Shown one piece after another: positions 34,270-46,550 of a stretch of DNA of 64,000 nt. Origin of the DNA: Sodiomyces alkalinus F11. Taxonomy: Eukaryota; Ascomycota; Sordariomycetes; Glomerellales; Plectosphaerellaceae. The notes beneath the pieces were generated by a model. It saw only the letters and a program-made list of their open reading frames with translations. It did no database searches and was not told the DNA's origin. The stretch covers positions 1,201,149 through 1,265,148 of the forward strand of contig NW_021167086.1 of the NCBI RefSeq assembly GCF_003711515.1, written 5' to 3'. Every line of letters begins with the position of its first letter. Within the stretch, counting starts at the first letter, position 1. A program made the translations under genes and the position numbers.

Positions 34270-36350
34270 GCCGCCCCCTAAGAAAAAGAAATCGGCGGGT
34301 AATCGGCCTCCTAAGCACCCTCCTAATAATATTTATACTAAGCTATACCTCCCTTATACACGCGATATCGCCGATAAGAAGTATAAGCGCCTTTATTATA
34401 GCTAGACTAGTCGGGGGAAGAAATACTATATACACTCTATAAAGATATACTGGTATACTCCTCTCCTAGCATACCTTAAAGGCCACGCCTAACGGTTATT
34501 TAAGACGGTTACCCTTATTAGCGATAATAATAAGAACGCCGCTATAAGACCTCCTCCCCTTTTAAGGTTATAACCGTATCGCTAACCCTTTTTCTAAGAG
34601 TAAAAACTATATCTTAACGCCTATATAGCGTGCTAAAATACCCTTATAGCTAAAGAAGCGATAACGGTGATATTACTTATAGCTATATATCCCGCGGAGG
34701 CTCCCGGTATAGTAGTTATACTAACCCCTTCTCCTCCTTAGGAGGTCTAAGAAAAGGTAATACCGTAGTTAGTCTTACTACCTTTTCCCAAGATTATTAA
34801 TAAGGTAACTAAACTAGCCTTACTTCCTCCGGTACTAAAGGTCGCTAATAAGGTAATTATATTAATAAAGAAACGAGCATCGTTAAGCCGAAAGTGCCCC
34901 TAAGGTGCCGTATTATCGATAAAATTAATTCTAATATCGGATTCGGACTCTACGCCCTTAAAAGCACCGGAGACTGATATCGTAGCGAGACCGTAGAGGG
35001 CGCGGTGAGTTATATACTATAGGGCGGCCCGTAGGGCTAACCGAACACGATACCGGTATACTACTATAGAGCACCTAGAATACGACGACTAGAACTAACC
35101 CGGGGCGTGTAGCCCCGGGAGAGCCCTAAAAATCCTAGGCACTAAGCGGGCGTACCGAAGGCGTACTATATAAACTACGTATCTAATTTTTCGGACTACT
35201 AGCTAACGGGGTAAGCGCCGATATGGCGCTAAAGCTAGTATAGAAGATCCTTTAAACGTAATACTATAAGACTATTATAGAGAAGCCGCTATGCTAATAA
35301 CCCGGTAGCGATATACTCCCCCTTACGACTAAAGGGCTTACCGATACGATCTAATAAGCGATTAAGGGTATACTAACGGAATTACTCGGAGTAGTAGGAC
35401 CTAAGACCTACGCCTAAGTAGTGGGGAGCACGCCCGCGTAGCGCTAACGTATCGAGATAGTACCGGTAAAGGTTATACCTACTCGATACGCCTAAGAGCT
35501 AATAATCCGATACAGAGACACTAAGACCGACCTTAAAAGCCGAACCCTATAAGAGATTATTAAGGCAGTTAATTAAGTTACCCGCCGCGTAGACGTAATA
35601 GCCGCGCGACGACTCCCGAGCGGCGATATAATTCTCACGTTTAAGTATAGGAATAAATAGTGGATAGCGAACGCGAATAACTAGGTTAGAGGCGTATTCG
35701 ATATAGGAGCTATAATATATAAGAAAACGTATTAAGTTATAGTAAAAGGAATACCGATAGCGTAGCTACTAACTTATAACCCCGACACGGCGCTATAAAA
35801 ACTTCGGCTATAGAATAATATAGCGATTACCCGGATTAAGGCTTGGAAACCTAGGAATAATATAGCGCGGATAGCGCTACTAACTATTAAGGTCGCCCGC
35901 CCTAAGGACACAGAGCGACTAGTAAAGGAGGGAGTCTTCTTTAATTACGGATACTATAATAGCGAACCCTATAACCCTAAGATCTCCCTATAACGGTGCT
36001 TTAAATACCTTAACTTCGGATATAAAGCAGGTTAATACTAAGCGATAAAAGCGCTATACGGGTATTATAGCGGCGTAGAATCGGCGTACTAAGGGGGCTT
36101 TATAGCGTACGAAGCTAAGATAAACCCGAAGAGAAGGCGTTACGCCGCCTATAAAAGGCCGTATACGGTATTTAACGATAAATACCTAAGTAAAGTAAAG
36201 GAAAGGGCGTGGATTAAGAAGGTATATACTAATAGGGTAAGGGGATGTAACCTTAGCTAACTCGAGAAATATAGGGCGGAGAGGGAGCGTAGCGTCTTTA
36301 TAGCGTTACTAAACACGATAATAGTCCTTAAACCGCCTAAGAAAAAGAGA
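34270..36350 (+). pseudogene. LINE ORF1 (gag-like, RIPed)
   Basis: Nucleic-acid-binding ORF1 product of a LINE. Basic N-terminus (PPPKKKKSAGNRPPKHPP, then KLYLPYTRDIADKKYKRLYY), acidic/Thr-rich middle, and at 35997-36038 a knuckle reading CFKYLNFGYKAG-Y (CX2CX4HX4C with only the first Cys kept). A second, less clear Cys/His unit follows (ALYGYYSGVE). Confidence 0.7.
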
Positions 36351-36599
36351 TAATAGAAAGGACGCCCCCTAAGGTCGCGGAATATCCTCCTTAAATCGCG
36401 CACCGCCCTCTTTACGCCCACGCAGGATAATAATAGTATAAGGTTCCTCGCCTTTAATACTACCTTTTAGCCCCTATAAAGCCTTACCCCTTACCTCCGG
36501 GCCACACCTAAAGTATAACTATAAAGCGAGGCGAGCGCGGCGTAGCCGCCTAAGATAAATAATTAGAATCCCTTAGTAGAATATAAGGGGATAGCGGAA

Positions 36600-39500
36600 T
36601 AAAGTATAGTAGGCGCTCTATAACCGTAGCGGGTATAATATGATAGCGGTAATAAAGCCCGGGTTAGATAAGAGGAAGAACCCGATTTACCCGAGGGGAT
36701 ATAATTATAGGATAGTATAAGGGAGTAGGCGCGCCCTACTCCATATATATAAGCGGTATAAGGCCGCTATATTTATATAGCGTACGGGTAAGGATTAGGC
36801 CTAGGCTATAATTAAAGTCGGGATATAATAGTAGGAGATAAATATATAGGTAGTATACTTACTATACTATAAGGGAAGAGAGTAAAAGACCCTGATATAT
36901 AATCTCGTGGCGGAACCGGAGCGGTAGCACACCGTCCTAGTAGGAGACTTTAACCTAAAGAACCCCTTTTAGGATAAGCACGATAAATATAAAAGATAAT
37001 CGGAAGAACTTATTACGCTTATATACCGATAATGACTTAATCTTATAACCCCGAAAGGATATATTACCAGGATCTCGGCCGATACTAATCGATAGTATAG
37101 TATACTAGACCTTACCTAGGTTTCGGCGGACCTTATATACGTATACTAGGGGGATAATCTAAACCTAATAGGCTTAGACTATATAACCTAGGTAATTAAT
37201 ATCAATATAGCGTAACCGCGCTAGCGCACCACTAGTAAAGGATAGAGGTAAAGGAAGTTAGATTAGAAAGCGGCCTAAAAAGAGGCCTAAAGGCTAGACT
37301 ATAGAGAAATACCCCTTACCCCGGAAGTAATCGACTAGGTAGTAAACTAGATACTATAGGACCTTATTAGTATCGTGGACGCTACGGCGCCGCGCTATAA
37401 GCTAGCGGCCTTCCGCGATAGGCCGTTATAGTAGACGTAGGAGATAGTAGAGGCGAATAAGGAGGTAATAAGGCTAACGCGGCGCTATTACGGGCGGAAG
37501 TCGCGCGGTAGGTAGAATAAACTTAAGGAGGCAGAAAATATCGCGATATTCTAGTTAGAATAAAGAAGCGGAAAAGCTAGCGCGGCGCCGTTGATATAAT
37601 AGTAGTAGACTAGAAAAGCCTTTAGGTATTATAACGCTAGGCCCGAATAGTAAGCTACTTACCCCTAAACCTCCTATCTATCCCGCCCCTATAGTATAGC
37701 GCGGGCGGACTAATCGCGATACTATATAACGGGAAAGCGATAATCCTCGTAGAGAAGTTTTTTCCCTTACTATACCCTATAAAAAGCGGCCGTATCGGCG
37801 GCGCGCTAAGGATAGCGGTAATACTACTCACGTAAAAGGTTACGGAAAAGGAGGTCTAATAGGCTATATAATAAATAATAAAGTAAAAGGCACCCGGGGG
37901 GGATAGCCTACGGAACGGATTCCTACTCGCCTATAGCTAACTACTCTATAAGCGACTAGTATAACTCTTCTCCGCGAGTCTTAAGGCCGTATATTTCCCG
38001 TAATAATACCGCACTATAAAAGTAATAGTGCTTAAGAAACTAAGTAAACTAAAGGAACCTTATATAATAGCCGCGGGGTAATAACCGATATTACTCCTTA
38101 GTATAACGGGGAAGGTCCTTAAGAAGATAATAGTAAGGAGAATTATAACCGTAGCGGAGGAGCACTCACTCCTCCCCGCTAAATAAATAGGTAACTATAG
38201 ACACCACAATATAACGGTAGCGGTTAAGGCTATTATAGAGGGAGTATACACCGCGTAGGAGCGCGGCGGGGCTATAGCGTAATTAAAGCTCGATATCTAA
38301 GGCGCCTTCGATATAGTATTATACTAAAAACTCCTTAAAGTCCTCGCCTAATACGGCTTCCCGGACTAAGTCACGAAATAGACCTAATTATACCTTATAG
38401 CACGTATAGCGCGCCTACGATTTAACGGCGATATAGCGTATTGGGTAGAAATCTAGGCGGGAGTGCCCTAAGAATCCCCGCTCTCCCCGATCCTCTTTAT
38501 ACTATTTATTAGGACGCTTTACTAAGAACTAATCCAGATACCGCGGGTCGTGGTAGTCGGCTTTACCGATAACACGAATATCGTGGCCTTTAGACGTAAT
38601 AAGGCCGTACTACGGGCGTACCTTAAACGGGTATAATAAGTCCGCTAAAGCTAGTTACGGAGGAGCAGACTACGATTCGAGCTATAAAAGTGCGAGCTCC
38701 TCTATTTTATAAGAAAATAAGAACCGTTACCGCTCCTACTACGCCTTAAGGGCGCACTGGCGCCGTAAGTTAGAGAGATAGAGGTCCTAAGGGTTATCAT
38801 TAACTAAAAGCTTATATTCTGTCCCTATATTAGGAAACTTAAAGCTAAACTCCTTACCTAGAAATACGCCCTTACACGCCTTATAGCGTTAGTATAGGGC
38901 TACTATATTAGGGACGCGCGTAAACTATACTAAATAATAGTCCGGAGCGCTATACTATACGCGGCCCCGGCCTTTTACACGATAACGAGAAAAGGGGAGA
39001 AGCCGAGCGGAGTTCTTAAAGGACTAGCTAATAAGTAGGCGTAATACCTACGTATTATTACCGGCGCATATTAGGCTACTACTATAAAGGTAGTTAAGAT
39101 AAAGGCGGGGGTCCCCCCTCTTAACTTATACTATAACGCCCTAACCGTATAAGCGGTGCTAGGGGTAAAGGATACCTAGATAGAGTAAGCGATACTTTAG
39201 GTATAACGAGTAGCCGAAACGGCTATATAGCGTAGAAGACACGTGGGAGGGGTTAGGCCCTACCTAAGGTCCTAGGGAGTATAGAAGTAGGAGGTTGAGT
39301 CCTGGCTTCTCGGGAGGGAATTAGCCTAGCGCCTTTAAGAGGAATAAGCGTACCGGTAGAAGCGTACCTTACCACGCTAATATAGTAGTATAGCTATAGC
39401 GTAAATACCCTAATTTAACTACGCGGTGCTTAGGAAGTATAAGGGCCTTATAAAACTATAGAGTTCTATCCTTACCTAGATTTAAACGGAGACAATAGGC

Positions 39501-39860
39501 CTTTGCTACTTCCTCTTTATAAGAGGCGTACCGGAAGCGGTAACGCCGCATTACTAGTACGCCGATAAAGGGCCGGAGATAGAGGAATATATCGCGTTAT
39601 AGTGCTAAGATATATTAGGGGAGATATAAAAGCGCCTTATAGCTAATACAGGCGCGCGCCTACTAATAAAATAGGACTAGCTCCTAATGCTCCGGAGTAA
39701 GGAGACCGCGGGGAAGGTCGCGAAGTGGTTCCTATAAACCGGGCGCCTCCTAGACTTCCGATTAGTATAATAACTAAAAGCGGAGGCGTAGTAAAGCCCC
39801 TATAGCGCTAAAACCTCGGGTATAGATATAAGGAGGCGAAAATAACTATAAAGGGAGGTA
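36600..39860 (+). pseudogene. LINE ORF2: endonuclease and reverse transcriptase (RIPed)
   Basis: Endonuclease: VLVGDFNLKNPF (36934-36969; the GDFN motif), then RQYSILDLTQVSADLIYV. RT: ITGKVLKKIIVRRIITVAEE, KLDI-GAFDIVLY, SPLSPILFILFIRTLY and GFTDNTNIVAF (38559-38591; catalytic FADD/FTDD with the second Asp read as Asn). The C-terminal part (about 39300-39860) has GVPEAVTPHYQYAD, as in LINE zinc tails, and no RNase H that I can see. Dead copy. Confidence 0.8.
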
Positions 39861-39950
39861 AAAACGACTATAAAAGGAATAAGTAAAGGGAGAGTAAGAT
39901 ATTTATTAATAACCGTTATATAACCGCGCTACGGGCGCGCTATATTTACT

Positions 39951-40430
39951 CCTTATTGATATACTCGTCGGAATTATTATTATTATTATCGAAGCTAATC
40001 GCTCTACTATCTTTTGATCTTAATATTATTACTAATAATATCCTTAATATCTTTCGAGTATATCCTTCGTACTCGAACAAAGGATATCTTCCCTGCAAGC
40101 CTAGACCGTTCTCTTTCGAGTCAGTTCATCTGTTACGAGTCAGACAAAGGATACAATATATTACGATACTATTACGATATCGATCCTTTACAAAGAACAA
40201 AGGATATCAACCCGTTCCCTCGGTTCGGTTCTTCCTTTCTTTGTTCTTTATTCTTAATCCTTAATCCTTTATCTCAATCCCTTTTTCGATCCGAAGAAGA
40301 CACAATACGCGCGCAGAGATCCTACCTTACAATCCCATTATTACCTTCTTATTTTTCCCACTGCTTTTCGTGACTTTCGTCCCTTCCGTTTTTCCGATAT
40401 CGTCAGATATCTTCAAAACTATCTACTAGG
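39951..40430. other. 480-bp segment with little or no RIP, origin unknown
   Basis: CA and TG dinucleotides are common here, in contrast to both sides. It contains three direct copies of CAAAGGATA (40078, 40145, 40198), ATT repeats at about 39973-39987, and pyrimidine-rich sequence. Two open frames (to about 119 codons) are present but low in complexity and not recognisable. It may be a young insertion, a single-copy remnant too short or too unique for RIP, or the LINE 3' UTR. Confidence 0.5.
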
Positions 40431-41688
40431 ATAACCTTATCCTTACCTTTACCCTTATCCTTAATAGCCGAGGCCGTGGGATCTCCCGATAAAGGGACGG
40501 GGATACCCTATAATACGCGTTAGTAGCGAGGTTAGCGCGGGGGTAGCGCGGGGTAACTTATAAGGTAGGCGAGGATAAGCTCTAATAACTCGCCGTTATA
40601 AGCGTAGCTACTACTATAACTCTACGGGGGCGTAGCGGCGAGGGCGGTAACTATACTAACACTATTAGCCCGGCGGAGGGCGGCGCGGTACGCCCGAAAA
40701 GCGTAAGTCTAACGGGTAGCCGCCTACTAATACTTCCAGATATTCTACGATAGGATTAGTAATAAGGATATAGCGTACACGGTATAACGGAGAAAGGGAA
40801 AAACCTATAAAGGGAGTCGGGGCGGCGCGGACGGCGGTGGCGGCGGCGATAAGGGCGGTAGCGGCGTTATTATAAGGGGGGGGACTTAATAGGAGGATTA
40901 AAGGAGTAAGGGCGTAACGAGGGCGTAGCGGGGATAAACCGGGGTATAATAGCTACTACTATAATTACTATTAATATATTTAATATAATAGGCGCCGGCT
41001 CCTAAGTCGGGTTAGTAAATACGGTATAAAGCGGGGGCGCCGCGGGGGCGTAGCGGGAACACGATAGGACTATATTCTAGGAGGGTTTTAGTAAGGTACG
41101 GCTTAGTAGTCTTATATTAAGGATATAACGTATAAGGTATAGGGCGATAAGCGGATAGTAGGGGTAACGGCGGACTATACCGGGTTAGAATATAAAGCGG
41201 GGGCGTAAAACGGGCGCGATGATAATAAAGCGGGGAACTTATAGTAGAAGGCTTAGGGGTAGCCGGCCCTTTACCCTTATAGGCGCCGGTACCGGCTCCC
41301 CCTTTAGTAATAGAGGGTTATTACTAGGTATTTAGAGGGGTAGGAGAGTTAGACCGAGGCGGGCGCTATAGGAGCAGAGCGGGGGCGGCGCGAGGATAGC
41401 GTAACCCGGAACCCCGTTAAATCCCCTACTATATAGCCGAATAGCACCGGGGATCCCGCACGGGAATTCTAGGGCTATACCTATATCGTACCGACCACGT
41501 AAAACTTACCTTAAGAACGATAGCTTAAAGGAGGAAAAAAGGAAAGAAGGAAAAAAGAGGAAAAGAGGGAGGGATATAAGAAAAAGGAGCGGCAGATTAG
41601 CCCTACGAGTCACCATGCCTTCTAGGGAATAATAGCCACGCCCGGCCTATACTATAGCGCCTACCCCGGAGAGCCTATATAGTACGAG
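40431..41688. other. GC-rich RIPed segment between LINE and element F
   Basis: Rich in GCGG/GGGG with TA-type RIP. A plus-strand stretch just before F reads KEEKRKEGKKRKRGRDIRKR (about 41530-41600), followed by RLALRVTMPSRE, opposite in strand to gypsy E gag-pol. It may be the N-terminal part of a gypsy E antisense frame continued at 42195. Otherwise unassigned. Confidence 0.35.
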
Positions 41689-42190
41689 TAAGGGAGGTAT
41701 ATAAGTAAATAAAGGCTATTATAAATTGCAGGTATATAAAGGAGGTTTTAAAATAAATAATAAACAAAGGAAGGAGTAAGGGGGGGGGGCAGGTATAACC
41801 CCCCCCCTATAGAAGGGAGGGAGGGTATAAAAGGTGCCGCGGCGAGGGAAGAATAACCTCGCCGGATCCGGAATAAAGGAAAGGACGGCGGCGAGGGACC
41901 GTGGCGATAGCGTACCGAGGGCGCGTGCGACTGACATAGCACCTACTAAACTAACTAGCCGACCCCCGTTAGCTACTAGCCCGGAGGTAAGATCCGGTTT
42001 TCGAATAGCGATAAAAACAGGGCCGCAGAGCAATACCGTAACGGCCACGCACGATAGACCTACCTATATAATAAGAGTATAGGGGTTTTTATCCATTAAC
42101 GGTTTCCCCTTAAGAATTAGAGAAGGACTATTACCTAGGTGGCTAGCCTAGCTTAGCTAAGCGAGAGCAGAGTACTAAGTAATAATAATT
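41689..42190 (+). mobile_element. Element F, copy 1 (SINE-like retroposon)
   Basis: About 500 bp, inverted relative to 50581-51091 and alignable over its whole length. It starts TAAGGGAGGTATATA, has TATAAAAGGTGCCGCGG at about 41826, and ends GCGAGAGCAGAGTACTAAGT followed by AATAATAAT. A GGTTTTCGAATAG word (about 41995) resembles a pol III B box only loosely. CA and TG survive, so RIP is weak. No clear flanking duplication in this copy. Confidence 0.7.
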
Positions 42191-42194
42191 ATAT

Positions 42195-42870
42195 TAATCT
42201 CTTCTCCTCTCCTAAAAGTTATAGAAAAGATAGTATTAGGACTAAACGTATCGCCTCCGGAGGAGGTCGTTACTAGCGCGGAATAGCTAGCCTTATCTCC
42301 TCCTTATAAGGTTATAAGCGAGGTAAGAGTTTCGGGCCTAGTCCTTTTTAATATCGTAGTAGAAAAGAATACCCGTCCTACTACTCCCGCTCCCTTATTA
42401 GGGTTAACGTTATCGGATAAAGACTTTAGAAGCCTTAGTCTTATAAAGCTAAAGGAGTATACTTAGCTATTTAGGGAGATACTCGTACTTAGTCGCGCTA
42501 ATATTATAATTTCCGAACTCTAATAATACGCGGAGTATAGGCGGGCTTTTATGCTTATAAGTATAACCGTCGCTAATACGATTATAATCCCCGATAACGG
42601 CGACGACGAAGATAATAATAAGGTTAAGGAGATAGACGTTAACCTATAATAGGGCGATAAGGGTAAGACTTTTACGGAAGTCGATAATCCCGAGGATAAC
42701 GATTTTAAGGCTAAGGATATCGATCTAGGCTTATATTAAGTATAGTTAGGGCGTAGGGCCTATCTAGCCTAAACTAAATCTAACTCTTACTCCTTTCCGA
42801 TTATTATAATATCATCGCTTATATATTAGCTCCTATAATATAATAGCGCCAAGGTATTTAATAGTCTATT
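42195..42870 (+). pseudogene. Possible gypsy E antisense frame (RIPed)
   Basis: Plus-strand frame, opposite to gypsy E pol and just beyond its chromodomain: NVSPPEEVVTSAE, KNTRPTTPAPLLGLTLSDKD, SLSLIKLKEY, NTIIIPDNGDDEDNNKVKE, FTEVDNPEDNDFKAKDID. Acidic and proline-containing, with stops at probable Gln/Trp codons. Same position and orientation as the antisense frames of gypsy A, B and D, but no shared motif found. Confidence 0.4.
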
Positions 42871-45800
42871 ATTCGTTATTACTAAGCCGAATTTTCTTTT
42901 AAACTTACTAAATGCCCGTATTTACGCTAATAGTTCTAGCGGTTCCTATATAGGCTTATAGTATCCTACTTATCGCACTAATACCTTACGTCTTAATCCC
43001 TTACCTCGCCTTTTCGTCCTCGTGTAAAGGATTTCCTTAATTTCCTATTCTTTATTATCGGTTACTTCTTAAATAAGCGGTGGTTAAGGGTTATCTATTA
43101 CTTATCCCGGAAAGGGGTTATCGCCCGCGCGAGGTAATAAGTCTATATAGAATTAAGAGTAAATTTACGATAGCACGGCGAGCTTAACTATATATAAGCT
43201 AATTATCTTTATAACTCGGTATTTACGGTAAAGCTAATTAAGCTTATAGGATAATCGCGGAGTCGAGTAATTAGCTAATAATAGCTAGACTAAGTCGTTA
43301 ACCTTAAAACGTTTAGCCGGGATATAATATTAGTTAGTAGACTCCTTATTCCGGAGCTATATCGATATAATTACGGCCTAGGCGAACTCGGTCGCTTCCT
43401 ATAAGCGTCGAAATAGGTTATAGGCCGCTAATACTCTAAGTTTTATAGGAGGCTCCTCGGTTATCTAGATCGGGTCGATATAGTAGCTATATTCTAAGAA
43501 AAAAGACTAAACCCCGTTATAGAGCTTTTACGGTTATTTAGGGCTAGTTATACCGCGGGTAATAAGCGATCTATATTATCTTAGGTATAATAGATAAAAG
43601 CTTATAAATAGACTTATACTTCTTAGTTTATACGCTCTATTACCCTATTAGTTTAGGGGTAGTATACTATACTAAGCTTACGCGATATTTATATAAGCTT
43701 ATAAAAATACTTCTAAAACTTACTTATTTAGTTCGAACCTCGGTTACTAATAATCGACCTAAGTATTCTATAAAACCGGAAATAATAGGATAGGAATTAT
43801 TCTATATAGGCTTCGGCTTTTATTATCTTTATCGCTTTAATTATTATAGGTTTAGTTAGGCGATTTATAATAACCTAAAGGTAGCGCGCCTTTTTCTCGC
43901 CGGCTAATAGCAGGTCCGTTATAAAGTCTATCGATAAGTCGCTCTATATTCGTTCTAGTATTAGGAGGGGGCGTAAAAGGCCTTATTTCGCGTTCCTTTA
44001 TATATACCCCCTTCCGTAGATATTATAGTTCCGGACGAATTATCGGATATCCTCATTTATCCTCGGCTAGAAAAAGCGACGCGCTACTAAGGGGATAGTA
44101 TTTTCGCGTTTAGGATATCCTCCGATTACTAAGTCGTGAATTAATTAAACGATCCTCCCTTATAGCGTTAACCCTTTAGTAGACCCGGGAATCTAAATTC
44201 GGTCGCGGAATAATAGTAACCCGGTAATAAAGATAGAGTACTTAGTTATTGATAGCTTTAATTCTAATAATAGTAAGAACTACTATTCTTTGTTAATAAC
44301 CGCGGATAAGGCTCCTTAATACTCTTTATCGGTTATAAGCGTCTCATCCTATAATCGCTATAGCTTTTAATCCGTCTTAAAGATCGTTTAACCGCTATTA
44401 ATATAGTAAACGCTAAGTAGAATTATAGTATCGGGAATTAATTAAATATAATAAGATTACTCTTATTCGTCTATTATATCTTAGAGCGTATCTTACTATT
44501 AAAGCGAGAGGGTATCCGTTATCGTATTATCCTTTCCTTTCCGATACTCGAGTATAAAGTCTAACTATATAAGCTTACCGGCCTATTAGCTTTATTATTT
44601 AGTAAGGATTCGCTTTATTATAGAATACATAAGGGCCTTATAATTAGAGAGGACTATAAACTACCTATAGCTAATAAGCTTAGCCCGCTATATCGCTAAA
44701 TAACTCAAAATCGCTAATATTTCCTTATCGTGGATTAGGTAGTTATATTCTACCCAATTAAGTTTATAAGAGTAGTATACGACTATATAGCCATTTCCGT
44801 CCGCGTCTTCTTATATTAGGCTACCCCTAAAGGCGAACCCCGAGTAGTCTATTTCGATAAATATCTTATTTACTAAGTCCTACTATTATAGGATCGGTCC
44901 TTCTTAAAACCTTATCTTTAGCTCGTAAAAGGCCGTTTCTTCCTTAGGACCCTATTAAAAGGCGTAATCTTTCTTAGTAAATACTATTAATAGGGTAAAG
45001 ATCCCTAAAAAGTCCTTAATAAAGATCTAGTAATAATTCGTGAACCCTAAGAAGCTTCGCACGCCCTTAACCGTTATAGGCGTTTCCTACTCGCGGATAG
45101 CTTATAACTTCTCTAGGTTATAAGATATACCCTTTTCTGTAATAACTATAAATCCTAGGTACTTTACTATCTTTACGCTAAATTCGTATTTCGACGGATC
45201 TAGGTTTAGGCCTATATCCGCGAGCGCGCGGAGTACCTACTTTACCTTCGCTTTATAGTCGGTCTAACTCCCGCTAAAATAGACTAGGATATCGTCGATA
45301 TAAGCGGTAATAAAGTTATCTAAGAAACACTATAGTGTTTTATTAATATATCGCTAAAAAATTGCGGGGGCTTTATTTAGGCCGAATAGGTAAAAAGCTA
45401 TTCGAAAAGCCTAAACCGAGTTTAGAATATAGTCTTATATTCGTATCCTAAGGCTATCCAAATCTTATAGAATGTAATAACTATATCAAGCTTTATAAAC
45501 TATTTCGTTTAGCTTAGGTTTTATAGTATTTTAGCGATTAAAAGGAGTAAATAATAGTCTCGCTTAGTAATTATATTTAACACTTAATAGTCGTAATAAA
45601 AATAAAGCCCTCCGCCTAGCTTCCTTATAAAGAGGATAGGAGCCGCGCCTTCTAAACTACTAGCACGGATAAATCCCTTATCTATTAGGTTAGTAAGTAT
45701 TTTCCGTAATACTAGGAGTTCTTCCCTTAATATGTTATAGAGTAGCTCCTAAAAGAGCGATAATTCCTTACCGTGATTTCCGGGTATAAGGTTTACCTTA

Positions 45801-46550
45801 TAATCGACTCTTAGTTGGTATAACGGTATTTAGTTAGCCTTATCGGGCGTAAATAGGTCGCTAAAGTCTTATAGTAGCTTTTTAGGTATAAAGTCCTTCG
45901 TGTCTATTAATTATTTCTTATATAACGCTTTTTCGATATCCCTTAAGCTTACTCCCTAAACCGAGACTTTTTCACCCTTTTATCGTAATCGTCGGATAAT
46001 ACCCGCGAATACGGATTTAATAACTAAATAGGCGTCGCGGATAGCTTATACTCCGGTAGGTTCCTTTTTATAATAAAGTCATATATTTGATCCAGCTACT
46101 CCGTAGTAAAGCCGTTTATCCTTAGCGTAATATATTATATTATTTTATTCTATCTAAGGCTTTACGAGGAATATATCTTAATTAAGCCCGGGTATTATAT
46201 ATACGAATATTCTTTACGGGTAACCGCCGATCTTAAGCTTATAGACGGCGATCCCCGTGCTATTAATAGTCCTAATACCTTTTAAAAAGCTATTTAGTAG
46301 TCGATTCGTCTTATCGACTAAGAGTAATTAGAGTCTTTAGGTAAACTATTCGCTTATAGAGGTATAATAGTTATAATTAGTATTAATAACGGCGAGGATA
46401 CGCTATTTATTGATTTTAGCTATTATAAATACTAAGTTATTATTAGTATATACTTTAAACGCCTTTTACTCCCGCTATATCACGGCTATCGGCTTTAATA
46501 CCCGTTTTTATATTAAAGCTATTTTTATTCCGAGTTATCCTCGCTAATCG
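42870..46550 (-). pseudogene. Gypsy E pol: protease, RT, RNase H, integrase, chromodomain (RIPed)
   Basis: Minus strand. The RT catalytic motif reads YIDDILV at 45282-45302, with both Asp intact. Integrase lies at about 44300-43200, its end reading LSSPCYRKFTLNSI. The chromodomain (about 43070-42880) reads EVTDNKEWEIKEILYTRTKR, KGLRRKVLVR, VGYYKPIWEPLELLAYTG. Stops at Gln/Trp sites. This is the clearest chromodomain in the window and confirms a chromovirus. Confidence 0.82.

Larger units (their letters stand above)
34200..39950 (+). mobile_element. LINE (non-LTR retrotransposon), plus strand, within gypsy E
   Basis: ORF1 with a zinc knuckle, then ORF2 with apurinic-like endonuclease and reverse transcriptase in the usual LINE order. 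The ends are estimated from where coding sequence begins and where composition changes (about 39950). No long poly(A) tail is seen. RIP is strong but CpG is abundant. Confidence 0.8.

Noticed and set aside
39956..40373. Two overlapping frames of 102 and 119 codons
   Set aside because: Leu/Ile/Ser-rich low-complexity translation of AT- and pyrimidine-rich DNA, no homology recognised; kept only as an un-RIPed segment.
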